Notes under the pieces: generated by a model
Told to the model about the DNA's origin: nothing
The model's database searches: none
Seen by the model: only the letters and a program-made list of their open reading frames with translations
Origin: Magicicada septendecula
Lineage: Eukaryota > Arthropoda > Insecta > Hemiptera > Cicadidae
Direction of reading: 5' to 3'
Assembly (NCBI GenBank): GCA_034769895.1
Contig: CM068369.1
Location: 152,018,074 to 152,082,073 of the forward strand
DNA length: 64,000 nucleotides
Position numbers and translations under genes: made by a program
Part shown: positions 48,067-60,000 of the stretch, in pieces
How positions within the stretch are numbered: position 1 is the first letter of the stretch
Layout: each line of letters begins with the position of its first letter

Positions 48067-51000
48067 CTCCGGCCGTGACAGCCTACGTAATAAACTTTTA
48101 TTGATTTCGTTATTAAAAAACCAACATCTCGAGGTAACAATGGTTCCGTTACCCATTTAAATTGGAGAGAATATTTACAATATTTATGTAACTCTTTTTG
48201 TATGTTTTTTTCATGATAGAATAACATCGTTTGACAACAAAGACTCAGTAATTATTTTTTATTTTACACTGTAAAGTATTAATTTTCTTTAAAGACGTCA
48301 CTCGCCTGTTCATTCTTATACTTGTGCTGTTATTTCCTCGAAAATTATTTTATGTGTAGTGAAATAAACGCTTGCAGTAAAATACTTTTGTTTCAGAAGC
48401 TGACACTATAAAGGGTATGTTATATTGCGTCGTCCGTTCCTCGAAACTTAATTTCGGAGTATTGAAACGTGCTTTTACTATTTCGCTTTTGCAATCAAAT
48501 ACATTACTTTGAAAGAAGGTGACGTTATAATGAGTAAAATTTAAAAGCCTTGTGGAGACCTGAACCAGATGAAATAATCACTTTATTTGCAGCGCAGTTT
48601 AAAGTAAAAAAAAGTCGTTTCTACACTGTAGGCGAAGTGTGAGAGGAGGGAGACGATTGTAATCTAACCGATTAGAGAAATCTCCCGAGGTATAAAGCAA
48701 ACTTGCTACAGTGAATTGTCGGTATTAAGCACATAAGAAGCTCTAATGAAAAGGGTGGGACAGGGTGCGTATCGACGCAGGCGCGTTGACTTGTGAGCGG
48801 TGAATCTGAGTAAAACGGAAGCGAGCACAAGTTCACGTAAATCCTGAAATTCACTTATTAAACGTGAAGTCTTTAGGGTGTGCGTGTTTACTTTGCGATA
48901 ATGGAGAACGACAGTCGCGGGTTGGCGGGGACGAGGGAGAGAGCAACGGAGAACAACTTTTCTCCTGACTGACGTGATTTTATTCCTTTATTAGACGATG
49001 ATGAATTCAGTTTTCATCTCAAAGCGTGTATTAATCAAATTAAAAAAAAAAGAAAGAAAAATGATTAAATGACCCGTTTGAGAAGCCGAAGGACTCTCAA
49101 ACTTTAAAGCAAAGGACCCCTAAAGTAAGAGACAAATAACAAACTTTACTGAGGAAATTTAAAAAATGTATTCACTTAATGTAGCAAAACTTAGTAAGAT
49201 GCGAAGCTTTATGTGTATGTGTTGGGGGGGGGGGGCTTGTTCTGATTATAGCAGTGAATAAACACTGCAGTTAGGTAAAAATTTACTTTGTTATTACGAG
49301 TGACTTCATCCTGAGGTCAGTTGCCTCCTCAAAGAATTGACCAATCAAGGTACCCGTGTTACAATGTAGGTGACTATAAGGGGAGTATAGTAGCTTCGAC
49401 ACGCCACAGAAGCGGTGGTTTTGCGTGACTCAGTAGGGGGGAAAAGAACGAAAGAAAGAAAAATGTTTCCCTTTCATTTTGTTCAGCACTTTCAGAATTT
49501 TTGTACCTACGTCTGTTTCGTCGTGAAGAGTTATCTTTCCATATAAACGGTTCCCTTTCCAGCGATTTGAATCCCGAGGCAACTATAGGATACGTCCCAC
49601 TACGTTCTGCGTCTAGTGTTTTCCATCTCCCGGTGCTTCCGGATTTCCGTCTCCCATTTCTGGTACTCCCCCGTCATCAGAATGCCGGCGATTCCCAATT
49701 GGTCGCTTGCTTCCACGGTCCTAAACATATCCAGACTAGTGTAATTTTCATTTGCCGTGAATTTCATGCCTGACACCTGTGTGAATGTTTGAAAATGAAA
49801 TTTTAATTGTAGGCGTCATGTGTAGAATCTACGAAAACCGTGTTTTCACCATGTTGGTTTAACCGCAAAAAAACGTAGCGTAAGTTCAGGTATTCTGTTG
49901 TAATTGTCATTATTCATTTGTTCCATGATTCATTATCTTTTAAATATACGTTCTCATTCAGGATTTCTTAACGTATAATTACAATTTATACGTAATGTTT
50001 ACAATCTCTAAAATCTCGAGGATGTAAAATTATTAGTCGCAGAATATTATCAAGTTGCTTAATAAATTACAAAGTGAAACGTAGAGATAGAGTTACGTTT
50101 CCTTCCTGCAGGTAGAGTAATGTATAAATTTTTTCTGTTGTAGCATTGTTTTCCGTAATAGGCAACGATATAAAAACAATTTTTACGTTAAATCTTATAT
50201 TAAACAAAAAAAAAAAAACAAGTAAAAAGGTAGAGTAAATGTAAATGTCTAATTTTAAACGTTGTGGAAGAGTGTGAAAATCTATTGAAATAAGAGAGAA
50301 CTGGTTACAAAAAGTCAACCTGTCAAATTTCAATAGTCAAATTACCCACCTTTTAACCAAGTGCGATCTGAGTTGAATACCACAAAAGTATATTTGTGCC
50401 TGGGCGCAGATCTGCCTAAGTAAGTAATATGTATATGTCTTATCTGTATACTACACCTGTTAAGCTACGAAATTTGACTACTGAAATCTCGTTAGCTTGC
50501 CTGGCCATCTCTATCGCGTAGCGTGAAGGCGGTCGCAAATCTCTACCAATTAAAAGATAGCTGTAAAAACTTTACTCTGCCTAGCGGCGGACGTACGCTT
50601 GTTTTATGTAACTTTTATTTTTAAAATGGAGACACGAGGAGGAGTTACGCAGTACGTTATATGATAATAAGGCTGGTAATTAGATTTGCCAGTCTATGGA
50701 CAGGCCACGATGCAACCTATATCTGTTCTCGTTCCAATTAGAGGCCATTCACCCGACTGGCTCGTCTCCGACGATGTACTTAACTGTACGATGTAAATAC
50801 TACTTTTTTAACTATAGTTGGCGACTAGCGTGGAATATGCTATTAGCCGTGCTAAACTTTATTGTGTACAGCAACTGTCGATTACACGTTGTTTTTTCAC
50901 TACTACACAACGAGCGTGTAATGCCTTTTGCAGTTGTCATGACTCTTAAAATAATTAACAGTTTATTATTGTATATTTTTCTTTTCAGATGATACAGGGA

Positions 51001-51199
51001 GGTAAGCAGTGTTTTGTCTACGTCTGTCGGTTGAATACAATTCTCTACCCTTAAGTTATACGTTCTTCATACCAGCTTTTCGTACGTCAGCGTACCAACC
51101 CAGGCCGCTTCTACGGACGCGTGTACTTTAACTTATCGAAAGTTTTTCATCAACATTACCTCTGTCTGCTACATTAGGCACCTCGCCTAATCGCCACGG
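48067..51199. other. Intergenic stretch, no gene seen
   Basis: Includes a run of 13 G near 49206-49218 and a 90-codon frame at 49501-49773 with no recognisable similarity. Nothing else identified. Confidence 0.4.
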
Positions 51200-52720
51200 C
51201 TTTCATCTTTTCCTCGATATGTCTAAGCTTCTTCATTCTGCTCTGTATCTTATTTTCGTTAGTACCAGTCTAGTTTCTTGCATCTTCTCTAGATCGTTCG
51301 TTCAGCTTCAGGGCATCGATTTAATCTTCCCATTCGGATTTGAATTTTTAGTTCTTCTTTTATTGCTTCATCACTTGTCATGGCTCTTTAATTGCGTCCT
51401 TTAACCGTTCTTAGAAACCTTATCTTTTGTGCGTTGTTCCTACTTTTCTACAACCCGCAATTTCGCTTCCACACACGAATGATATTACAGCCAACGTCTT
51501 ATAGATTTTAACGTCGTTTCTTTCCGTGTCTTATTTTTGATAAGTATCGTCTGAGAATTCCCCATATCTTACCAAAGCCTCTAACTTTTTTTGAAGTAAT
51601 TCTTGTATCCTAAATATTTAAAACTCGTTATTTGTTCCATTAATCTACCTTCTGAGACGATCGCGACATCTGTTTCTTGCAGGGATCACTGAAGAAGAAG
51701 TCGTAATCCTTGTTTTTGAGACTTATATTCATTTTCAACTTATATCTGTTATTTATTTCTTGCAGCTTTTGTAAGCCGTTTTTTAATTCATTATCCGTCT
51801 TTTCAATCATTTATAGATTGTTTGCATTCAAAAATAGATTTATTAAGACGTCTTTGTCTAAATAATCTTTATTAAAATCTATGTAATCTAATCTATGTAT
51901 GTGACTAGAAGATATACGTCGTGTAGTATCTTTGTATAATTTTCATTTGAATGTATATGTAATATTGTGTATTCAATAACTGTGTAAATATTGAACAGCG
52001 TAGGCAACAAATACAAAATGTGCCTCGCCTCTTTGTTAGTTTTATATTTATTTAATTTACTTCTTTTTATCAGTCGACACTTTTAGTTGCTATGACAAGG
52101 TATTGTGGATATTATGGGTATCCTCTGTTGTTCTGAAATCCTCCGTAAAAGCGTATATTTTATTCTGGCCGTGTCTAGGTATTTGTTGTAAAGTGACAGT
52201 TGCATCGGTTGTACTACTTTCCTTCTAGAATCCTATATACGCTTCTAATTCTAGATTATCTAGTATGCTTCTTGGCCTGTTTTTCTAGTTTTTTGCATTT
52301 ACGTTACAGGCTGTGTCCAGTAGGCTTATATGTCTGCAATTTTCCCAGATTCTTATCACCTTTTTTCATATAAGGATTTGATCTTGTCTGTTTTTACAGC
52401 CTTTGGGTTGACATTCTTCTTCTAACAATTTAGGTTTAGAATATAAACCCTACTTCTATTAGATAGGAGAAGTAACCTTAAATGCGGGATTACGAAATTT
52501 AAGATATTTTTGTATATCTCCGCACATACATAATTCAATATCTGAATTTTCATACCCGCTGCTTTTGTTTAGTCCTTTTATTGTTAAATCATCTAATTCC
52601 TTCAAGACATTAGTCTTGGTGACCGTTATTTATAATTCGATTTTCCAACCTCAGCATTTGTTATGTTTTTCTAGACATCCTCATTTATGGTAGTATTTAA
52701 ATGCCTGATCTGATAATTTT
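51200..52720 (-). pseudogene. Degenerate LINE reverse transcriptase
   Basis: Minus-strand translation in shifting frames gives, in the correct order, recognisable pieces of a LINE reverse transcriptase: LDDLTIKGLNKSSGYEN (near 52600), a CRHISLLDTACNVNAK segment corresponding to the fingers motif NYRGISLLN (near 52340), LPTLFNIYT corresponding to the LSPxLFNIY motif (near 51990), a linker with LQKLQEINNRYKLKMNI (near 51750), FGKIWGILRRYLSKIR (near 51550) and IRFLRTVKGRN then SDEAIKEELKI (near 51370). The YADD catalytic segment is not intact. Many stops and shifts mark an old copy. Confidence 0.8.
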
Positions 52721-54399
52721 CTGATCCGATCCGGATTCATTGCATTCATTACCTATCTTGATATGTCAGTACGAGTCCGTGTGTGCTTCTTTCATTATTT
52801 TGCTCTGTTTCGTTTGTTATATGTGGCTTTCCGTTTTTTCTTCTGCAGAGTTCGCTATATTTACTATTTACTTTTTTTTTTTGCATTTACCGGTTCTTAC
52901 TCTATATTATCCGACCAAATCCTGTCACTTTTTCTCTTTCTAAATTCCTAAAGACAAGCGGGATGAAAGTTCACGTAAAAACACGTAACGATTATTGACT
53001 AACGTCAACAAACTGAGTACTAGTCAATTGGTCCATTTTTCCAGTTTTACACATGTTCGTATACACTGCAGTAGGATGTATAACCAACTAATTTCACAAT
53101 TCGTGTACGCTTTCTTGGCATAAGGCGATCCATTCCTCTATTAATATTTGTTTCAAACATTTTATTCCCCTTGAGCTTTGTTGTTGAATTTGTAATAAGT
53201 TTTAATAAAATTTCTTTATCTTCGTTATATTATTAGGAAATAAGGCCAATTTTGTCATACAGTAAATCATAGCGTTTTGTGTGATTCAGTTAATGATTTG
53301 CTAACAATGGATTTACAGATAGGCTACGTTATATATTTGCATGTACGTAAAATAACAATGAAACTAACACGAGTGTCAGTTGGCAGCTCCTCGATGACGC
53401 AATTTACGTAGTTTATTAGAATTCTCAGTTCCGCGTAACTTAATTGTACGACATCACTGATTCCGGAATATAGGCGTATTTAATTTCAGTTTGCGCGCTC
53501 CAGATATGTTTAAAACGCCAAATACGGATTATTTTCGTGACAGGCAGAGCAAGGATGATTGATGAGATTTGCACTGGCGAATAAATATATCGGTAATCCT
53601 GCGACTGTAGAATATTGTTTTATGAAAAGGCGGGGTTTAATTATTATTTTTTACTCGGATAATAAATTCTGCTCGTAAAAGCAATAATTAATGCGCCGTT
53701 GTTTTTATGATGTCAGCTTATTATTTACAGTAGGCTTGAGTAAACATTAAGTAGATCTTTGTGGGCTGTTTAACATGTAAAATAAGTTTTGCTTTTATTA
53801 AAATTATCACTGTTAAATCGTATCTCTTTTCTCGCAATACTAAATCGGATTTTGTAAAATTGTAAGAAGATGTAATCTATTTTCGACTATACTTATTCTC
53901 TCGATCGATTGATTGTGCGTAACAAATTTCATTTAGTTTTTCAAGTGCTTCATTGACGTCAATTTCCAACAATACCCAGTTTATACAGTTACACAATGTT
54001 TCCAATTTTTATTCCATCGGTTTATGTCATTACATGTAACAGACATGTGCGAAGTACATTAACGCTTTGATGTTATCTATAATTACATTTATTGAGTCGG
54101 CGTATTAAAGGAATAAGAGGTTACGTTTATCATTTATTTCTGCAATCTGTTCTTGTAAATAATAATTGTATCTGTTGCTTGAAAACTTACATGATTGATT
54201 CTATATAGGCCTACGGTTAGTACAACGTTGGTTGAATTGTTGCGTACACAGTGCTTCCTGTCCACTGAATTTAAGTCCACCCTAAAGGATAAGTCCAGTG
54301 GAATTATGAAAACTAATGTCGCCTGAAACTAATGTGTCATCGTAAAAGGGTTGTGTCTTGTTCTTAATTTCAGTTGTGTGTTCATTACTGTTGATATTC
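52721..54399. other. Intergenic stretch, no gene seen
   Basis: Three overlapping frames at 52740-52998 are antisense shadows of the upstream part of the LINE remnant or chance. No supported gene. Confidence 0.4.
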
Positions 54400-54570
54400 T
54401 CTGCCGGGCTCTTAGGTCGTGGTCCACTACTGGAGGCCATCTTCAGTGTATCAGAACGATTGTCAAGATGTTCCCACTGATAGACTACATTGAAGATGGC
54501 CTCCAATGGTGGGGCCGAAATGTCGGGAAGCTGTCAGTAGCAGAACGCAGCCCGGTCGTGGAACCCTTAG
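54400..54570. repeat. Decayed foldback element
   Basis: Left part has CCGGGCTCTTAGGTCGTGGTCC and GGAGGCCATCTTCAGTG; right part has TTGAAGATGGCCTCCAATGG, GGGGCCGAAATGTC and GCAGCCCGGTCGTGG. Both are the foldback-family module in opposite orientation with deletions. The right core (54490-54520) starts UUGAAGA instead of CUGAAGA. Confidence 0.55.
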
Positions 54571-55272
54571 AAAATCTTTGTATGTTTATTAGTTACACTT
54601 TATAACTTAATATAACAATATAACTAGTAGGGGGAAATTGGGGGTTCTGGCTCACAAAGGAATGCCGCCTTCTTAAAAAACACTAAAAAAACACTAAAAA
54701 ACATGATCTCAGAGATGACGCCGCCACCCGCTGGACCCGCAGCATCCCGATGGACCACAGCACCGCGAATTTCCGCGAATAAATTTTTTTATTTTTTTAA
54801 TTTGGTTTTTTTATTTTTTTAATTAAATTGATTTGGTGGGATGATGTTCAATGGACCACCAGCATCCGTGAATATAATTTTTTTATTTTTTTAAGAAAGC
54901 TGATTTGCATATCAGTGGGTGGTGTTGGGTGGGAGGTTGTTTTTTTTTTTTTCATATCAGTGGGTGGGGGGTGGTTCCAACTCGAAGCATTATAGTGTAT
55001 ACTAAAATATATGATCAGGTGTACCAACCTTTGCATGAGTTCAAATTTGTTGTGTGTTATAATGTATATTAAATCTATATGATCAGGTGTACCAACCTCT
55101 GTAGTATTATTATAGTGTATAGATATTTTATATGAGCAGGTTTGTCAACATTTTCTGTGGCGGGGGGAGGGAAATTCAAATATGTGTTATATTGTGTATG
55201 TATAGAGCAGATCTGTCAACATTTTTTTTCTCTTCTGTGGTGGGAAATTCAAACTATATATGATCATAATTG

Positions 55273-55347
<75 letters not shown>

Positions 55348-55634
55348 GTCAAACGTTATGCTCACCGGCATTATAGTGTATATTAAAATATATGATTAGG
55401 TGTACCAACCTTTACATGAGTTCAAATTTGTCGCGTGTTATAATGTATATTAAATCTATATGATCAGATGTACCAACCTCTGTATTATTCGTCCTCTCAC
55501 TCCCTCTCTCTCACTCTCTCTCTCTCTCTCTCTCTCTTGTTGTCAAACGTTATGCTCAAACCGTTCTCCTCTCTCTGTGGTCAGTACCGAACGCATGTAT
55601 ATGAAATTAGAAAGTTTATTCGACAAATATTAAC

Positions 55635-55672
<38 letters not shown>

Positions 55673-55703
55673 ACTTGTTTCAACTGTGTCAACAAATAGT
55701 AAC

Positions 55704-55770
<67 letters not shown>

Positions 55771-56381
55771 TTCACACGTTTCAACTATGCAAGGTTTCAT
55801 ACCCTTTCTCCTGTCTCCCTCTCGTACATTGAGTAGTCGGTGTGATGAATAAATAATTTTAGCCCTCTCTCGTTGTCAAAACGTCGTCTTCATTTTCAAT
55901 GTATTAAATAATTAATAGTTTTATAATGCAGTCAGTGTGATTGATCCTTGTTAGAAATATATATATATATATTTGGCGTCAATGAACTACTTACCTGTTA
56001 TGTTGTTACAGACAATACTTCTGTTTTAAGGTTGCAGTTTACACACACACACATAGGTTCAGTAGTGTATAGCGAAATAAATTAAAATTATACACACACA
56101 TGAAAACGGCGGCTGAAATTCATACAAATCTTCTGATGTAACAGTTCACAAAAAATAAATTAATTGTACACATGTTCAGAGGTGTAGAGTGAAATAAAAT
56201 AAAGTCATAATTTGTTTAAATGATTAAATATATTTTAACATTCACAATATAAAATTCACAATTAAATAAATACATTAGAAATTGATATTTTTCGAAAGTT
56301 TATATATAATTGTGTGTCGTACTTGTAGAAGAAGCAACCTGCACATAACAATACAACAACAACATTAAAATCATGTTAAAT
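54571..56381. repeat. Simple-repeat block with (CT)n tracts and duplicated ~120-bp segments
   Basis: Segment 54988-55108 is repeated at 55368-55488 (shared words TGTACCAACCTTT, GAGTTCAAATTTGT, ATAATGTATATTAAATC). GTTGTCAAACGTTATGCTCA recurs at ~55346 and ~55538. Four CT tracts lie at about 55276-55343, 55498-55536, 55634-55668 and 55706-55766. The SLSLSL frames over them are artefacts. No gene. Confidence 0.85.
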
Positions 56382-56382
56382 A

Positions 56383-56427
<45 letters not shown>

Positions 56428-56505
56428 TACGCATACGCAACGTAACCAAACACGCAACGCGCCCACACACAGACGCAAACGCAACGTACACACGTTTGGG
56501 TTACA

Positions 56506-56573
<68 letters not shown>
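56382..56573. repeat. (CA)n tracts
   Basis: Two long CA runs (about 56382-56423 and 56508-56573) separated by ACGCATACGCAACG-type words that recur beyond the second run. The HTHT/CVCV frames are repeat artefacts. Confidence 0.95.
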
Positions 56574-56577
<4 letters not shown>

Positions 56578-57054
56578 GTACACGCACACATACGCAACGC
56601 GTCCACACACAGACGCAAACACAACGTAATCATATACATACATACAACATGTACATGTAGGACCAATAAACAGATAACAGATTTAAATATGCTATAGTCA
56701 TTGTAAGACGTTACAATCATTGAAGTGTTTAATAAGTAAATTGTATGTATGTATATATCACTGAATAATAATAATATAATCGTTTGCTGCAACAGGTAAA
56801 GCAGTTACAAATATAACGTGGTACATGCAGAACTAGTGCTGTTACAAAATATATATATATATAGTAGGAAAGCCCACACACTACTAGAAATAGTTATCAC
56901 CTGAAAAAAAGAAACCACACATTACGAACTAATATGTATAAACACAAATATCGTTACAATAATAATAATAATAATACATAAACTTACGATTACTGCCGTC
57001 CGAACTGAAGTGTGAGGAGGCAATAACTATAGATATCACAGTAAGAATTTTTTG
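56574..57054. other. 3' flank of the polymerase gene, no gene seen
   Basis: Non-coding on both strands, with an (AAT)n tract near 56956-56978. In the polymerase direction no clear AATAAA directly after the stop was found. Confidence 0.4.
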
Positions 57055-60000
57055 TTAACCAGTGGTGTAACGGGGAATTTTAGCAGGTGGAGGAGCAGAG
57101 TCGTCATCGTCGTCGGCATGTATCCGATAATGTCCGTACGCAAGGGTATCACGACCATTGTCTAATATATAACGCTTATCATCATACGGTGACAACGCTA
57201 GCTTATTTACACGCATCGTGTACAACGTATGATGATCGCTACGTAAACACAGCGCACTGACAGAAAACGGACAATGATCAGTGAGACACTTGCGATACAT
57301 ATCGTGTCGCAGACTCCTCTTAATCGCAACTCGAGGCACACCTTTACACACACGTTTTTGACTTGCATTGCTAGAATCTTCGTGGGCCACAAGGAACGAA
57401 TAACATTTCGCTCTGAGACCTACGAATTCTCTAATAGGACGACCACACGTTTCATCCTTGAACAGTCCAACAACCTTTTTGTTCTTAAGGCTATAACAAG
57501 GATGAGACGTAGGGTAATCCGAGGTGTCAAAAACGTGCAAGTCCTTCTTCATATCTGCATACAAGTCTGATGTTTGAATATGATACATCAGACTGTCTGT
57601 ATCAGTCATTAACAATTTAACGTTGCGGCCGTACTTGGCGACAGCATAACGATAATGAAAGTCGTACATTATTGTTTTGCTAACGTCAAGCACCGTGAAG
57701 CCGACATACACGGGACGAGAAAGAACAATGGATTTTTTACGGAGTGAAAGCCCCACCAGATCGTTCGTATAACGAATCATACGTTTTAGCCTGGGTGTGG
57801 AAACTAGTTTTTGAAGCCGTCGTTCATTCGAGACTAGTTCAAAGTCTATATGTTTCCGTACGTTCTCCAGCGACTTACCGTATACGGCGTTGTTCATCAG
57901 TTTGAAAAGGTCTTTTTCAAAGCTGTTGACGGCTGATTGCCTCTTGCGGGTGTTGAAATCGATAAACGGTTTCAACCAAGCGCTTTGCTTAAAACACAAC
58001 ACCCTATGAGTCGCTTTCAGCTCTAAACCAAGACTTAAATACAATTTCAAATTTCGATAATGGAGAACGTAATTTTGTTTGTCCTCCAAAGTTGTTAACA
58101 ACTTCTCTACGGATGACCCTGATTCGTTATACGATGATCTGTATATACTCTCGTGTAAACGTTTGGAAAAGGGAGAAAGGATATCGTGTGTTATGCGCTG
58201 ACGCACAGGTGCAAGCGGGTAGTCGGAATGCAGGTCGTGTAAGGTATTAGGATAGTGTAGGTCGACTTCGAGGATGTACCCGATGTCAGCATCATCACTC
58301 ACAGTACGTACGTCCAAGGACTCGATTTCGTTACGATCGAGCCATCGGAAGTCTGCGTAAGGGAGTGGTTGCGACATGGCTGCACCGTATAAATTGTTAC
58401 AGTCTGTATACAGAATGAAGGAGGTCGGTTTCGATACATCGTACTGATCTGGAATCAGAGGATTGTTAGCGACTGCGTGACGGTTGGATATCATCGCGCA
58501 GCCTCCGCGGATCCCAGATTCGAGGAACAGATGTAGATTTATTTCTGTCAACAGTTCTAATTCGACCCCGGTCATTTTTAGCATCGCGTTCCAAGCGAGT
58601 CCGGGAAGCGAGTAAAAATGACATGGGTCCAAGCAGTAATCGCGTAAGGCCATGTCTCGGAAACTTTCAAAGACATCGGCCAGCAGCATTACGTCTGTCA
58701 ACAAATACAAATCATGGTAATCTCCAAACGTACGCAGATTGAATGCACTCCACACGTTTTGCGCGTGCTCGTAATCTGCGTCCGAAATAGATGATTCCAT
58801 CAACCGGTTATCAAAGTGTTCACGAGCGGGTAGACTTGTTTCGTTGAACCGAGCAATACTGTCAACGTACTCGTATGGGTATACCCCCTTGCGTACGAGC
58901 AGATTGGTCTGTTCATCGAAACCCCGTCTAAGCATTTCCTCTCTGAGCAAAGGAAATTGGCTCCCGGACGCGGACAGATTGGTAACGAGTGTGTCCAGAG
59001 AGCGATTAAGAAATTGAAAGGAGTCTACGAAACGCAAGGGACCCAGGGAGAACGACACGTAACGCTCACTGGATGTTGCGATGCAGGATACGCGTTCGTC
59101 CTTATATTTCCCTAAACCCTGCATTAAATGGTGACAGTCGTAGCCACGAAGGTTGTGAAAGAAGACGGGGATATGACGAGGCATCTTGTAACTCAGATTA
59201 CAGCTATTATGGGCTGCTCCCAAGAATTTCCCCGTAAGATGACAATGATTGCGTACCTTGTCATCGTCTGTCAAAGGGCGCTCACACAAATGACAAACGG
59301 TGGCGTTAGTGAACACAACATTGTCATCATCGGACATAATTAATTGTACGTTATGTCGTACCACCTTCATCATATCCTCGACGTCTTTCAACAACCACGA
59401 GAAGAACGTGTCTACAACGTTTTCACCCCGATAAACTTTAGCCTCTCTCCAAAGGCTGTGCGTATGATCGACGATAGCATAGGAGAAACCTGACGGGATA
59501 TGCATCGCTTCGTATGATGTGGACGATACAGGAGGAGAAGTTATTTTCTGACGGGCACCGCTGCTATCGACGGAGTAGAATTCGCCTAACTCGTGCACTG
59601 TCGTCGGGACGTTGTTACCAGGTGAACACGATTGAAGCGGAGTGATGAGGGACTCGAAGTCGGCGTAGACGGTGAAGGGTACTTTAAGACAGTGCGCGTA
59701 ATTTTTAAAGGACATAAACTTCTCCTCCTCCGTGGGCATTTTGGTTTTCTGCTCGCCGTAAGGTGTGCAATAGGGGAGATGATCGGACAGACCATGTTCT
59801 GTGGCGAAACGATGCAGGCAGTAGTCGCAGTAAAATGATTGAGCGCGGTGTTTTGTTAGGGATGATAACAATCTATTCATGTTACTGATAAGACAGTAAT
59901 GTTTTCGGCTATTCGTATCGGTCAGAAGCAAAAGATTAACGTGATGCGACCTGTCCTTATTCGGGGTAATTCTCAGAGGGTAAACCTCATTTTTTGATTC

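Noticed and set aside
49501..49773. 90-codon frame as a small gene
   Set aside because: No similarity or motif recognised, no splice or promoter context, and the neighbouring sequence is non-coding.
55142..55836. Long SLSLSL-type frames
   Set aside because: They are translations of (CT)n tracts.
56300..56792. Frames of TH and CV repeats, including one of 138 codons
   Set aside because: Products of (CA)n/(TG)n dinucleotide repeats on both strands.
57274..59838. Plus-strand and alternative minus-strand frames over the polymerase
   Set aside because: Shadows of the long polymerase frame; none carries a recognisable domain.
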